DNA of 64,000 bases from Nodosilinea sp. E11. GTDB taxonomy: Bacteria; Cyanobacteriota; Cyanobacteriia; Phormidesmidales; Phormidesmidaceae. The stretch spans positions 62,001 through 126,000 of the forward strand of contig NZ_CP136520.1 in the NCBI RefSeq assembly GCF_032813545.1, written 5' to 3'. The notes under the pieces are model-generated. The model ran no database searches. It saw only the letters and a program-made list of their open reading frames with translations, and was not told the origin of the DNA. A program made the position numbers and the translations under genes. Of this stretch, positions 44,563-53,872 are shown piece by piece; the first letter of the stretch is position 1; the number at the start of each line of letters is the position of its first letter.

Positions 44563-45621
44563 TTAGCCTTCCATTGCAATCGCATCTGTAGCCTGAGGAG
44601 TATTGCTATTCGGCAGCCCTGTACCCAGCTTAAACAAAGCACTATTCCGTATTCGATCCCATAGTAGATGAGGTGGATCGGTGTCGGGCTTGCGTTGCAG
44701 GATGCGCCGCAGCCGCCAGGTGGAGAAAGCTAATGTCCAGACCACATCCGTTGCCAACAGGTAAAAGAAACCGTGGTTTTTCAAAAAGTAGCGGCGGCGA
44801 GAATCAAAAACGTACTGTGGCAACCGTTTGGGAACATGGGTGCGATCGGTAACACCTGTACTTTGTCCGGCAATATGCATCACTTTGCTGTCAGGCACAT
44901 ACCAGCAGGGCCACCCGGCTCGCTTCGCCTGGAGGCAAAAGTCAGTTTCTTCGTAATACAGGAAGTACCCCTCATCCATCAATCCGATAGACTCAAACAC
45001 CTGCCGCCGAACCATCATGCTGGCTCCAGGCAACCAGTCAATGGCTTGAGGGTGCTGTCCCATTGGCTGGGCTACTGACCATTTTGCTAACAGCTTCGAC
45101 ACTGGCCCCAGACGAAAACCCTGCTCAATTTCACCCAAAATGGATGGAAAGCGGAACGCCGTTGACCACTCGCTGCCATCGGGATTGATCATGGCGCTAC
45201 CGGCGATACCAACCTGGGGATGGGTGTCGAGAAAATCGATCAGCGCTTGAAGCGCACCGGGAAGCACCTGAGCGTCGGAGTTGAGCAGCAGTACATAATC
45301 CGGTGGGTTGTGCTGTTGTAAAGCAGGACGAATGGCATAGTTATTGCCATAGGAATAACCGCCATTGTGGGGAGAAGGGAGGAGCGCCGCCCAGTCCGAC
45401 CAGCCTTCCTGGGCGATCGCCTCACCGATCTTCTCCACCGAACCATCCCCCGAAGCATTATCCACCAATGCCACCCGGAGTTTGGGCAGGGTGGTTACTT
45501 CCTGGGCGAGCGATCGCAAGCAGGCGATGCTCAAATCCGGCGTGCGGTAATTCACAATCACCACCAGCAGCGATGGAGTGTTCTTCGCCTTCGTTTCCGT
45601 TGTCAGAGTGCCTGTTGTCAT
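44563..45621 (-). CDS. Glycosyltransferase family 2
   Basis: This protein of about 352 residues has a GT-A fold: LLVVIVNYRTPDLS, ALVDNASGDGS, the DXD-like LLLNSDAQV, and GYFLYYEETDFCLQAKRAGW. It resembles WbbL/rhamnosyltransferase-type enzymes that transfer a sugar from a nucleotide or lipid donor. The ATG at 45621 lies only 4 nt after the NRPS-like stop, so the two are translationally coupled. It may glycosylate the NRPS-like product. A longer in-frame start at 45711 would overlap the NRPS gene and is not needed. Confidence 0.88.
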   Translation of the reverse strand: MTTGTLTTETKAKNTPSLLVVIVNYRTPDLSIACLRSLAQEVTTLPKLRVALVDNASGDGSVEKIGEAIAQEGWSDWAALLPSPHNGGYSYGNNYAIRPALQQHNPPDYVLLLNSDAQVLPGALQALIDFLDTHPQVGIAGSAMINPDGSEWSTAFRFPSILGEIEQGFRLGPVSKLLAKWSVAQPMGQHPQAIDWLPGASMMVRRQVFESIGLMDEGYFLYYEETDFCLQAKRAGWPCWYVPDSKVMHIAGQSTGVTDRTHVPKRLPQYVFDSRRRYFLKNHGFFYLLATDVVWTLAFSTWRLRRILQRKPDTDPPHLLWDRIRNSALFKLGTGLPNSNTPQATDAIAMEG

Positions 45622-45625
45622 CGGG

Positions 45626-48600
45626 TTATGCCATCCTTGCATCAATATAGGCTTGCATCGTTTTTGCCAGTACACGAACATTCGGCTCTTGCAACATGCT
45701 GGAGTGACCACCGGGTACCTTATGCAGGCAAACCCCGTCCGTCACACGCACCTCCCAGCCCAGCAAAGGATCTGCATACAGGTGAGCATAGGGAGTGTCA
45801 TCGATCTCCGTCCCATCAAATACAGGACTCTTCTCTGTAGCCAGGAACAGTAAAACTTCGCCCTGGTAAGGTGCTGCCGGCACGTACTCCTTCTCGGCAA
45901 ACTTCAAGGCCACTCGCACTGGAATACCTTCTAGAAACGCAGGTAAACCCCAACCTCGGTCCAGGTAATACCGCAATAGCCGCATCCTCAGCTTGCACTG
46001 GATAACGGTCAGGCGAGAACTGACTTCGTAGCGCACCAGGTTAAAGGCTTTTGCGCTGATGGTGCGAGCCATCGACCACACCCGCTGGTGCACAGGTCGC
46101 TGCTGACTTTCGCCCAGAGCTTGCGATAAACGATTGCGCCGCTCAGTGCTGTAAAGATTGGAGCGCAACTCGGCTTTAACGTCTGCCGTATCAATCAGGG
46201 CAATCATCTCCACCGCTTGCCCCCGTTGCCGTAACTTGCGGGCAATCTCAAAGGCTAAAAAACCTCCAATACACAGCCCACCTAGGAAGTAGGGACCTTC
46301 CGGCTGCACTAAACAAATTTGCTCCATATAGTAAGTGGCCATCTCATCTAGACGGGTATGTAGGATGGGGAACCCATCGCGACTGTAGGGCTGAAGGCCA
46401 TAGACAGGATGATCGGGGTGCAGCGATAGAGCCAGGTTGCGGTAGAGCAGGGTTTCTCCTTCCCCATCATGAACGAAGAAAATGGGGGGCTTGCTTCCCC
46501 CCGGCTTCAGCAACACCACGGATTTATGCAGGTCAGAAGGTTTAGATTGGGTCAAAACCGCCGCCATTTGCTCAATGGTGGGTTCCGTGAGCAGGGTACT
46601 GAGGGGCAGGGTTTTACCAAAGGTCTGCTCAATCTGGATCATCACGGCGATGGACTGAAGGGAATCGCCACCCACATCAAAGAAGTTGTCCTGCACGCTG
46701 ATAGGGCTGGTCCCCAGGGCACTTTCCCAGATGCTGGCCAGTTTTTGCTCGACCTCATTTCGAGGCGCGACATAGGACTGGGTTCCCAGCAAGTCTTGAG
46801 GGGTTGGCAGCGGCAAGGCTTTCCGATCAACTTTTTGGTTGATGTTGACGGGCAGCGCGTCTAGGGCCATGAAAGCGGTGGGCACCATGTAATCAGGCAG
46901 CTTTGTCTGAAGGAATCGCCGGATTTCGACCACATTCAAGGTTTGCTGGGGCTGGGGCACCAGATACGCCACCAGGCTTTTCTCCCGGTTGCCCACTTCA
47001 CAGGCTGCCACTACTGCATCGCGCACCCCCGGAGCCTGACGCAGGGCTGCTTCAATGTCACCGGGCTCCATGCGGATACCCCGCAGCTTAATCTGAAAGT
47101 CGGAACGACCCAAAATTTCCAGGTTGCCATGGGTATCAAAGCGGCCTAGATCCCCTGTCCGGTAGAATCGCTGCCCGTCAATGGTGACGAACTTTTCCTG
47201 GGTCAGATGATCGCGGTTCAGGTAGCCCTGGGTAATTCCCGCCCCGCCAAAGTAAATTTCGCCGATCACCCCAATGGGAACCCGGTTTTGCTGAGGGTCG
47301 TAGAGCTGTACAGATACGTTGCTGAAGGGTTTGCCCACCCGAGTTTCTGTAATGGGCAATTCTGTGGGCACCGGATAGGTGCAGCCCATGCAGCTAATTT
47401 CGCTGCATCCGTAGATCACATAGAGTTCTGCCTGGGGAAACAGGGTTCGCAGCTGGTCTAACAAATCCGCAGGCACCATATCGCCGCCGGAGGAGATGTG
47501 TCGCAGTCCCTGTAAGGTTTGCAGATCAATCCCCTGTTCCTGGATATAGGCCAGCAGTTTCCGCATCAAGCTGGGGGAAATATGGATGACGGTGATCTCC
47601 TGTAAGGTCTGCACCAGTCGCTTGAAGTCGAGAACATGGTCCCGCTCTAGAATGATCAGTCGTCCGCCAGCCACCAGGGGAGAGAACAGCTCAAACATGG
47701 TGATGCTGAAGGTGAAGCGCGCCATGGCAGGCATCACGTCATTGGCATTGAAGCCGTATTTCTCCTGGGCTACCCAGATGTAGTTGAGCAGGTTACGGTG
47801 GCTGGCCATCACCCCTTTAGGCTTTCCTGTCGTGCCAGAGGTGTAGATAATGTAGGCAATCTGATCGAGATCGAGCGGGAGATTGGGGTTGTGGGTGGGC
47901 TGCGATCGCACCTGCGTCCAATCTTGATCCAGGCAGAAGGTTTGGGGGGCGATCGCCGGAACTACTGAAACCAGGTGAGCCTGGGTCAGCAACAGCGGGG
48001 GCAGAGTGTCCTCCAGAATAGCGGTCAGCCGCTCCTGGGGATGGCTGGGGTCTAGGGGTACGTAGGTGCCCCCCGCCTTGAAAATAGCCAGCACCGCCAC
48101 CAGCACATCCAGGCAGGGGTCTAGGCAGGAGGCTACCCGCACCCCCGGACCCACCCCCCGCTGGATCAAGTAGTGAGCTAGTTGGTTGGCTCGCTGGTTC
48201 AACTCGCCATAGGACAAATATTGGTCTTTAAAGTTGAGGGCGATCGCTGCTGGTCGCGCTGCTGCATGGGCCTCAATAGCGGTAAAAATGGGCTGTTGGG
48301 GCAACTCGAAGTAGGGGCTCCCCCAGTCCTCCAGTTGTTGGTCTTCGGTGGACGTTAGCAGAGGGAGGGATGCGATGGGCCTATTGAGATTGGCGATCGC
48401 CCCTTCCGCCAGACAGACCAAGTGCCCAGCCAGGCGTTTGATGGTCTCTGGGCGGAACAGGCAGGCATTGTACTCTAGAACGCCATGCAGCTCAGAACCA
48501 GACTGCACGATGTAAAGGTGCAGGTCAGGGCCTTGAGTATCGGTAGGCAGAGTGGGATAGGCTGCCATCGTGCCGCAAGCATCGTCGTCCTTAACCCAGA

Positions 48601-49081
48601 ATGTGAATGCAACGGAAGCCGGGGACTCCGGGGATGGTGCTTGCTGTAAAGCTGTAGCAAGGTGATCGATTAACGATTGGGTTGAGACGGAGGGAGGCAA
48701 GTCTATGGCGATCGCTGATGTGCTTCTGTGATCGCCTAGGGCATCGGAGAAGGTGACATCTAGATCGATCGTTTCCTGTTGGGTATACCGGGAGAGCAAT
48801 CCCTGAAATAGGGCTAGCCCAAAGAGTCCAGGGTGTCTGGCATCCTGGGTAGGCGAAAATTTGGATGCCAGTGGAAGGATCGCAGGGTAAGTAAAGGTTA
48901 GGTGGCCAAGCTGATAGGGAGTAGATGGAGTTTTAAGAAAGTCCCAAGGGAGCAGAAGCGTTGCCCGTACGGCTTCAACAGGTTGGTCAGATGAGAAAAC
49001 CGGAAATAATTCTAACGAGCAATTGTCATCCGTTAAAGGATTTGACGCATCCGCGATCGCCAGAACTGGCTCAAAACTCAT
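45626..49081 (-). CDS. NRPS-like enzyme, partial C-A-T-TE
   Basis: This is a 1151-residue protein. Residues 1-255 resemble only the C-terminal half of a condensation domain, and no HHxxxDG is present. The adenylation domain (about 260-760) has YTSGTTGKPKGV at 413, YGCSEIS at 558, YRTGDLGRF at 640 and NQKVDRKAL at 748. The carrier domain has Ser807 in DVGGDSL. The thioesterase has GGLCIGG, with Cys937 instead of Ser, and the His in PGGHSSM. At the GrsA Asp235 position the residue is Ser459 (FTFSITMFE), so the substrate probably lacks an alpha-amino group. Hand alignment gives the pocket code S-I-F-H-I-S-I-C-M. It is divergent from hppD and coupled to the GT2 gene. Confidence 0.9.
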   Translation of the reverse strand: MSFEPVLAIADASNPLTDDNCSLELFPVFSSDQPVEAVRATLLLPWDFLKTPSTPYQLGHLTFTYPAILPLASKFSPTQDARHPGLFGLALFQGLLSRYTQQETIDLDVTFSDALGDHRSTSAIAIDLPPSVSTQSLIDHLATALQQAPSPESPASVAFTFWVKDDDACGTMAAYPTLPTDTQGPDLHLYIVQSGSELHGVLEYNACLFRPETIKRLAGHLVCLAEGAIANLNRPIASLPLLTSTEDQQLEDWGSPYFELPQQPIFTAIEAHAAARPAAIALNFKDQYLSYGELNQRANQLAHYLIQRGVGPGVRVASCLDPCLDVLVAVLAIFKAGGTYVPLDPSHPQERLTAILEDTLPPLLLTQAHLVSVVPAIAPQTFCLDQDWTQVRSQPTHNPNLPLDLDQIAYIIYTSGTTGKPKGVMASHRNLLNYIWVAQEKYGFNANDVMPAMARFTFSITMFELFSPLVAGGRLIILERDHVLDFKRLVQTLQEITVIHISPSLMRKLLAYIQEQGIDLQTLQGLRHISSGGDMVPADLLDQLRTLFPQAELYVIYGCSEISCMGCTYPVPTELPITETRVGKPFSNVSVQLYDPQQNRVPIGVIGEIYFGGAGITQGYLNRDHLTQEKFVTIDGQRFYRTGDLGRFDTHGNLEILGRSDFQIKLRGIRMEPGDIEAALRQAPGVRDAVVAACEVGNREKSLVAYLVPQPQQTLNVVEIRRFLQTKLPDYMVPTAFMALDALPVNINQKVDRKALPLPTPQDLLGTQSYVAPRNEVEQKLASIWESALGTSPISVQDNFFDVGGDSLQSIAVMIQIEQTFGKTLPLSTLLTEPTIEQMAAVLTQSKPSDLHKSVVLLKPGGSKPPIFFVHDGEGETLLYRNLALSLHPDHPVYGLQPYSRDGFPILHTRLDEMATYYMEQICLVQPEGPYFLGGLCIGGFLAFEIARKLRQRGQAVEMIALIDTADVKAELRSNLYSTERRNRLSQALGESQQRPVHQRVWSMARTISAKAFNLVRYEVSSRLTVIQCKLRMRLLRYYLDRGWGLPAFLEGIPVRVALKFAEKEYVPAAPYQGEVLLFLATEKSPVFDGTEIDDTPYAHLYADPLLGWEVRVTDGVCLHKVPGGHSSMLQEPNVRVLAKTMQAYIDARMA

Positions 49082-49958
49082 AATTGCTATTCCCGATCAA
49101 ATGTAGTTAAAAAATTGGATTTATGCTCGATCAACTATCGCAAGCACTGTAGAAATGTGGCTAAACTCTGTAGAAATGCTGCTTAATAGGACTGATCACA
49201 ACTACGCAAGTCAACTAAATACATGCAGATGCAGCTAGAAAATTCAGAAAAACCTCTAAATTTAAACCAGGCGTCTAACTAAACAGATCACAGGCTTAAA
49301 AAATATCATCACCTTAATTCAGCCAACTTAGATAATTTCTACGGTTAACTCTTACGAACAAAGACAAGGAACCTATAAAACCATCCAGATTAAAAAGGGC
49401 TCCCTATGAAATCCAAGTTTACTTTTAACAAAATCCTACAGCGACCGTAATAATACTTACGTATAGTGCCCTAAAATTCATAGAAACCATAAACTTCGGC
49501 CCTAAAATGCCAGGAATATGTGAAACACGAAGACATCTCTCCATAGCAACTTCTGAAGACCACTGAGTAAAGAGCTTTTGTCAAATCTCGGCAAAAACTA
49601 ACTGCTTTTCATGATTGCATTAAAAAGTTTTCATGAAGCTTCATCAAGATTTGGCTGAATCAATTGCCTTCACCATGCTTTTAATAGTCACAATTGAAAG
49701 CTACCACGCTAGAGTCACAACTTCTTTGATAATTTGATTTTCCAAAAAAACAGTAGGCCATAGACAAGCGTTAATAGATATTTTTTAATTAAGTGTTTTT
49801 TCGTAGGATTCCTATGAAGAGCTGATATTGGCTCTGGTAATCCCGTTGCCTAGTGAGCTAGATTGAATCCAAGCTTGGCGAATAAAGATCTGAATCAATA
49901 AGAAATACAGTAATTGATTCGAGCTTTCGATTTTGATTTATAACAATTTAGAAAAGCT
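49082..49958. promoter_or_regulatory. AT-rich divergent intergenic region, about 880 bp
   Basis: The region lies between the NRPS-like gene and hppD, which point away from each other, and it is clearly more AT-rich than its surroundings. I see no gene, RNA motif or long hairpin. It should hold the promoters of both transcripts. Confidence 0.5.
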
Positions 49959-51047
49959 ATGATGAGCGATATCTGTCCTATTGTTGGTGTTGATCATTTA
50001 GAGTTCTTTGTTGGAAATGCGAAGCAGTCTGCGCAGTTTTACTCCCAATGCTTCGGGTTCCAGATGACAGCCTACTGTGGGCTAGAAACCGGTGAGCGAA
50101 AGACCACATCCTATGTCATCGAGCAGGGCAAAATCCGATTTGTTCTCAGCTCTGCCATGAGTCCGGATCACCCTATCAACCAGAGCGTGGTTCAGCATGG
50201 CGACACTATCGCAATTCTTGCCCTGGAAGTGCCTAATGTTAAGGTAGCTTATGATCGTGCTATCTCCCAAGGGGCAATCGGAGCCATTCCCCCCACCGAT
50301 CAAGATGACGAGTTTGGCACCTTCCGGTACGCCGCTATTCGTAGCTTTGGGGACGTACTCGTCAAGTTTGTCGAACGACACAACTATTCTGGAGCCTTTG
50401 CTCCTGGGTTTACGGCTCGGTCTTCGGCAACTGTTGCCTCTGCTGGGTTAGTGCGAATCGACCACATTGTTGGCAATGTGGAGCGTGGGTTCATGGATCG
50501 GTGGGTAGAATTTTTCGTGAAAACGATGGGGTTTGAAATGCGCCTGCACTTTGATGATCAGGCCATTGCCACCGAATATTCGGCGCTGATGTCGAAAGTG
50601 CTGCAAAATGGCGACAAAACTATCGTCAATATCAATGAGCCTGCCGATGGTTTGCGTAAGTCGCAAATTGATGAATACCTGGATTTTCACTATGGCCCTG
50701 GAATTCAGCATATTGGCCTAGAAACCCATGACATTGTTCAAACGGTGATGCAGCTGCGTCAATCTGGTGTTGAGTTTCTACCGATCCCAAAAACCTATTA
50801 CGACGGTCTGGCTGATTGGGTTCAGGATATTGATGTACCGGTTGAAAAGCTGGCTGAACTGGGAATTTTGGTCGATCGCGACGAAGATGGGTATCTGTTG
50901 CAACTGTTTACGAAACCCCTGGGCGATCGCCCCACGCTCTTCTTCGAGGTTATCGAGCGCCACGGTTCGCGGGGTTTTGGGGCTGGTAATTTCAAATCGC
51001 TGTTTGTGGCCTTAGAACGGGAGCAAGCGCTGCGCGGTAACCTCTAA
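49959..51047 (+). CDS. hppD: 4-Hydroxyphenylpyruvate dioxygenase
   Basis: This 362-residue enzyme has two VOC-type halves. The iron ligands are His in RIDHIVGNV, His in GIQHIGLETHD and Glu in FFEVIERHGSRGFGAGNF. The NINEPADG block and GFGAGNFKSLF favour HPPD over 4-hydroxymandelate synthase. It converts 4-hydroxyphenylpyruvate to homogentisate with O2. Two tandem ATGs exist (49959 and 49962). It is followed 77 bp later by tyrA in the same direction, and together they would make and consume 4-hydroxyphenylpyruvate. Placed opposite an NRPS-like gene, it may serve specialised metabolism rather than tocopherol or tyrosine turnover. Confidence 0.9.
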   Translation: MMSDICPIVGVDHLEFFVGNAKQSAQFYSQCFGFQMTAYCGLETGERKTTSYVIEQGKIRFVLSSAMSPDHPINQSVVQHGDTIAILALEVPNVKVAYDRAISQGAIGAIPPTDQDDEFGTFRYAAIRSFGDVLVKFVERHNYSGAFAPGFTARSSATVASAGLVRIDHIVGNVERGFMDRWVEFFVKTMGFEMRLHFDDQAIATEYSALMSKVLQNGDKTIVNINEPADGLRKSQIDEYLDFHYGPGIQHIGLETHDIVQTVMQLRQSGVEFLPIPKTYYDGLADWVQDIDVPVEKLAELGILVDRDEDGYLLQLFTKPLGDRPTLFFEVIERHGSRGFGAGNFKSLFVALEREQALRGNL

Positions 51048-51124
51048 TTCTCTTGCCTTTGCGGCAACCATTTACGGCCTTTTTTGGTGAACGGTCGTCC
51101 TCACCTACACAATAAACGTTGACT

Positions 51125-52351
51125 ATGTCCGAAACCAAAACACTACAACAGATCGATCAGGAATTGATTTCGCTGTTAAGCGAGCGAATTACTCTGTTAC
51201 AGACTCAGGATGCCCCCTCAATGGTGGAACAACTGGAACACATTCGCCCCTTTCTGATGGATGCGAACGTTTCGGAATTCACCTGGAATACGCTGATTGT
51301 TAACTGCATGGCCGCTCTAGCAACGGAGGAACCTAGCCTCCAGCACCGGCAAGCCCAACGGCGACGCATTACGGTGGTTGGAGGCCGAGGCATTATGGGG
51401 AGATTCTTCTGCGATCGCATGGCTACCGCAGGCCATGAGGTGAGAGTGTTGGAGTATGACGACTGGGATCGGGCCAATATCCTGTTAGAAGACGCGGATC
51501 TGGTGTTGATTGCGGTTCCCCTTAAACACACTATTCCCATTGTGCGACGGGTCGCTGAGTATCTCTCTCCCCATACCATTCTGGCGGATGTAGCCAGTAC
51601 CAAGGTGGAAGTGGTCCAGGCCATGCTGAAAGCTCACAGTGGCCCTGTGGTCGGTCTGCACCCCATGTTTGGTCTGGGTAGCGGAACATTTCTGGGTAAA
51701 AAGGTGGTGGTGTGCCCCGGGCGGGGCTTGGATACAGCTCAGTGGGTGCTAGATCTGATTGAGGCGGATGGAGGAACCCTGGTCACCTGCACCCCCGACG
51801 AACATGATGCAATGATGATTGCAGTACAGGTCATTCGCTTCTTCTCAGACTTCAGCCTGGGAACCTTCTATGCCCGAGAAGGAGTGGACATCGATCGCAG
51901 CTTCGAATTTTCCAGCCCCCTGTACCGCTCTGAAATCAACATTATCAGCCGTCTGGTAACCCAGGATGCTGCTCTCTATGTAGACATTTTGATGGCTTCC
52001 CCCGATCGCTGTGCGGCGATCGAGCGGATGGTTTCCACCTATGCCCATCTAGCTAATCTGCTGAAGCAGGGCGATCGCGCCGCCCTGATTGCCGAGTTCG
52101 AGAAGACCCGAGCCGCCTTCAGCCCTGGGGCCGATCGCTCCATGGTGGAAAGTAGCTACATGTTGAACAACCTGAGCACCTTTGTTGCCGCTACCCAGGT
52201 AGAAACCCAGCATCTGACCTTGCCTCGAAAAAGTGGACATTCCCGAAGAGTCGATAACGAAGGAGAATGTTCAGATGATTCAAAAACCGCGAAGGACTTT
52301 GACAAACGAGCAAAAGGCAGAGGCTGTTCGCATTGTGGGCCAATTGGGTAA
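51125..52351 (+). CDS. tyrA: Prephenate dehydrogenase with chorismate-mutase-like N-terminus
   Basis: The arrangement resembles the enterobacterial T-protein. Residues about 1-90 resemble a chorismate mutase (QQIDQELISLLSERITLL) but are divergent. The dehydrogenase part begins at RRITVVGGRGIMGRFFCDRM (Gly-rich NAD site). It continues with EYDDWDRA, LIAVPLKHT, LADVASTK, GPVVGLHPMFGLGSG and DEHDAMM. The product is 4-hydroxyphenylpyruvate. Native similarity ends near residue 365. The last 40-odd codons (from about 52226, SGHSRRVDNEG) come from an inserted IS3-type end, so the true C-terminus was replaced. A TTG at 51119 is an alternative start. Confidence 0.88.
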   Translation: MSETKTLQQIDQELISLLSERITLLQTQDAPSMVEQLEHIRPFLMDANVSEFTWNTLIVNCMAALATEEPSLQHRQAQRRRITVVGGRGIMGRFFCDRMATAGHEVRVLEYDDWDRANILLEDADLVLIAVPLKHTIPIVRRVAEYLSPHTILADVASTKVEVVQAMLKAHSGPVVGLHPMFGLGSGTFLGKKVVVCPGRGLDTAQWVLDLIEADGGTLVTCTPDEHDAMMIAVQVIRFFSDFSLGTFYAREGVDIDRSFEFSSPLYRSEINIISRLVTQDAALYVDILMASPDRCAAIERMVSTYAHLANLLKQGDRAALIAEFEKTRAAFSPGADRSMVESSYMLNNLSTFVAATQVETQHLTLPRKSGHSRRVDNEGECSDDSKTAKDFDKRAKGRGCSHCGPIG

Positions 52352-52490
52352 ACCGGTCAGCCAGGTGGCTCAAGAGATGGGTTTGACCGAAAGTGCGTTG
52401 CGTCAATAGGTGAAACAAGCCCCAATTGATCGCTCTGGTGACCCCGAAGGAGCATTGACTTCTGCTGAACGTCAAGAACTAACTACTGAC
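52226..52490 (+). pseudogene. IS3-type left end with broken orfA
   Basis: TGGACATTCCCGAAGAG resembles an IS3-family terminal repeat. It is followed by AAGGAG and an ATG at 52275 that opens an orfA-like protein: RRTLTNEQKAEAVRIVGQL, then SQVAQEMGLTESALRQ. An in-frame TAG (where Trp is usual) and loss of everything after about 52490 show that it is dead. It overlaps the 3' end of tyrA. Confidence 0.75.
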
Positions 52491-52746
52491 CCAGGGTAAC
52501 GGGTGTCAGGGTTTGAGGGATTGGATCAACGGCTAGGGTGCCTAGCTTTTGCAACAACGCAGCTCCTTCTTCTGCTTGGGCATTGGCGGCTAGCGCGGCC
52601 ACCAGTTCAAACCACAGCCCATTGTCTAGGTAGAGTTGATACAGTTCAGGAGAAAACTGAGTAGCTTGCTCTGCGGCCCCGACGGTATGGGATGAAATGT
52701 AGACCAATACGTCTGACAGAGTAGTAGCGATCGCCACTCTGTTCAC
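52483..52746 (-). CDS. Hypothetical protein or DUF928-like C-terminal remnant
   Basis: This 87-residue frame includes ELYQLYLDNGLWFELVAALA, followed by a short Ala/Glu helix. That faintly recalls the helical end of DUF928 proteins (an acidic residue, then NGIWYDA, then LA). The start is GTG and no ribosome site is clear. It begins where the IS3 remnant ends, so truncation is likely. The assignment is weak. Confidence 0.3.
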   Translation of the reverse strand: MNRVAIATTLSDVLVYISSHTVGAAEQATQFSPELYQLYLDNGLWFELVAALAANAQAEEGAALLQKLGTLAVDPIPQTLTPVTLGQ

Positions 52747-52829
52747 GCTGCTGATTCTCTGATGGTGCAGACCTCGATTGACCCGGGGCTGATGCAGAGC
52801 GATCGCGATACCACGGTACAGAGTGCACG

Positions 52830-52988
52830 GAACATCTGGCTCTAGATACCCCCATTCAGGTGGTAGAACTCACCTCCACCCTCGACAACCGCTATGGTCT
52901 GGTCAAAGACGGCACCCACCGAAAGTGCGGCCCCAACACCATTCGTTCCGATGCGACAACGGCGTGGTGCGACTTCACCATCGTCTGA
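52830..52988 (+). pseudogene. Unidentified coding fragment
   Basis: A plus-strand frame without a start codon reads EHLALDTPIQVVELTSTLDN, then RYGLVKDGTHRKCGPNTIRS and TTAWCDFTIV before a TGA. Its composition looks protein-like, but I recognise no family. The rest of 52747-53088 has no supported feature. Confidence 0.3.
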
Positions 52989-53088
52989 AGTGATGGCTTT
53001 GAAGATTTATTTCGCTTGCCCACATAATAGTACAAAAGAACTAAGATAGTTGGGCGGTTAGCTGATGTTGAACCAGCCGGTAACAACC

Positions 53089-53619
53089 ATGTCTGAACCA
53101 AGCCCCATTGCCCTGCGGTTCGCCACTCTCGACGATGTGAGCCTACTCCGTCACTGGGATGAGCAACCCCAGGTGGTCGCCGCCGACCCCAACGATGACT
53201 GGGAATGGGAAGTGGAGCTGGCCCACACCCCCGCCTGGCGCGAGCAGCTGATCGCCGAGCTAGAGGGCCGCCCCATCGGATTCATTCAGATCATTGACCC
53301 AGCCCAAGAAGACAGCCACTACTGGGGGGAAGTACCTGACAATTTGCGGGCGATCGACATTTGGATTGGCGAACCCACCGAGTTGGGCAAAGGCTACGGC
53401 ACCACCATGATGCGGCTGGCCCTCGCCCGCTGCTTTGCCGACCCCAATGTGACGGCGGTGCTGATTGACCCACTGACTAGCAATACTCGTGCCCACCGCT
53501 TCTACCAACGCCTGGGGTTCAAATTTTTAGAGCACCGCCCCTTTGGCGATGACGACTGCTCAGTCTATCGCCTAGATCGAGCCACCTGGTCTGAGGTAAC
53601 GCCAATGCTTTCTAGATAG
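53089..53619 (+). CDS. GNAT acetyltransferase, AAC(6')-like
   Basis: This protein of about 176 residues has the GNAT pattern: IALRFATLDDVSLLRHW, RPIGFIQIIDP, AIDIWIGEPTELGKGYGTTMMRLAL (acetyl-CoA loop) and NTRAHRFYQRLGFKFLEHRPF. The layout is close to AAC(6')-type aminoglycoside or N-terminal acetyltransferases, but resistance cannot be claimed. A longer start at 53065 adds eight residues. It stands alone, downstream of IS debris. Confidence 0.85.
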   Translation: MSEPSPIALRFATLDDVSLLRHWDEQPQVVAADPNDDWEWEVELAHTPAWREQLIAELEGRPIGFIQIIDPAQEDSHYWGEVPDNLRAIDIWIGEPTELGKGYGTTMMRLALARCFADPNVTAVLIDPLTSNTRAHRFYQRLGFKFLEHRPFGDDDCSVYRLDRATWSEVTPMLSR

Positions 53620-53872
53620 TTTGAAGGTTGTTTCTGGGAAAATATTTTCTTCAGGGATGAGCAATGCCTAACCCTCAATGTGTTGGGTTCCACACTATTC
53701 TTCCCAACCTACGCAAAACGTTTTAACCGTCAATCAGTTAGCTGGCTTGACAGCCAAGTTAGGAGCTTTCTAAGCAAGAAGTTTCCTACTCTTCTCAAAA
53801 ACTCTAGACGCTGTAGGGTGGGCAGTGCCCACCATGGCTGTAGGAGAAGCATCACAACCTAAGGAGAAACCA

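Noticed and set aside
49959..51047. Could be 4-hydroxymandelate synthase, as in glycopeptide pathways
   Set aside because: The NINEPADG and GFGAGNFK blocks fit 4-hydroxyphenylpyruvate dioxygenase better.
44563..52351. Scytonemin-type cluster because of tyrA and a glycosyltransferase
   Set aside because: No scyA-F or trp genes are present.
53825..53872. Upstream start for the DUF1579 protein
   Set aside because: The segment is an interspersed palindrome, and the ATG at 53873 has its own AAGGAG.
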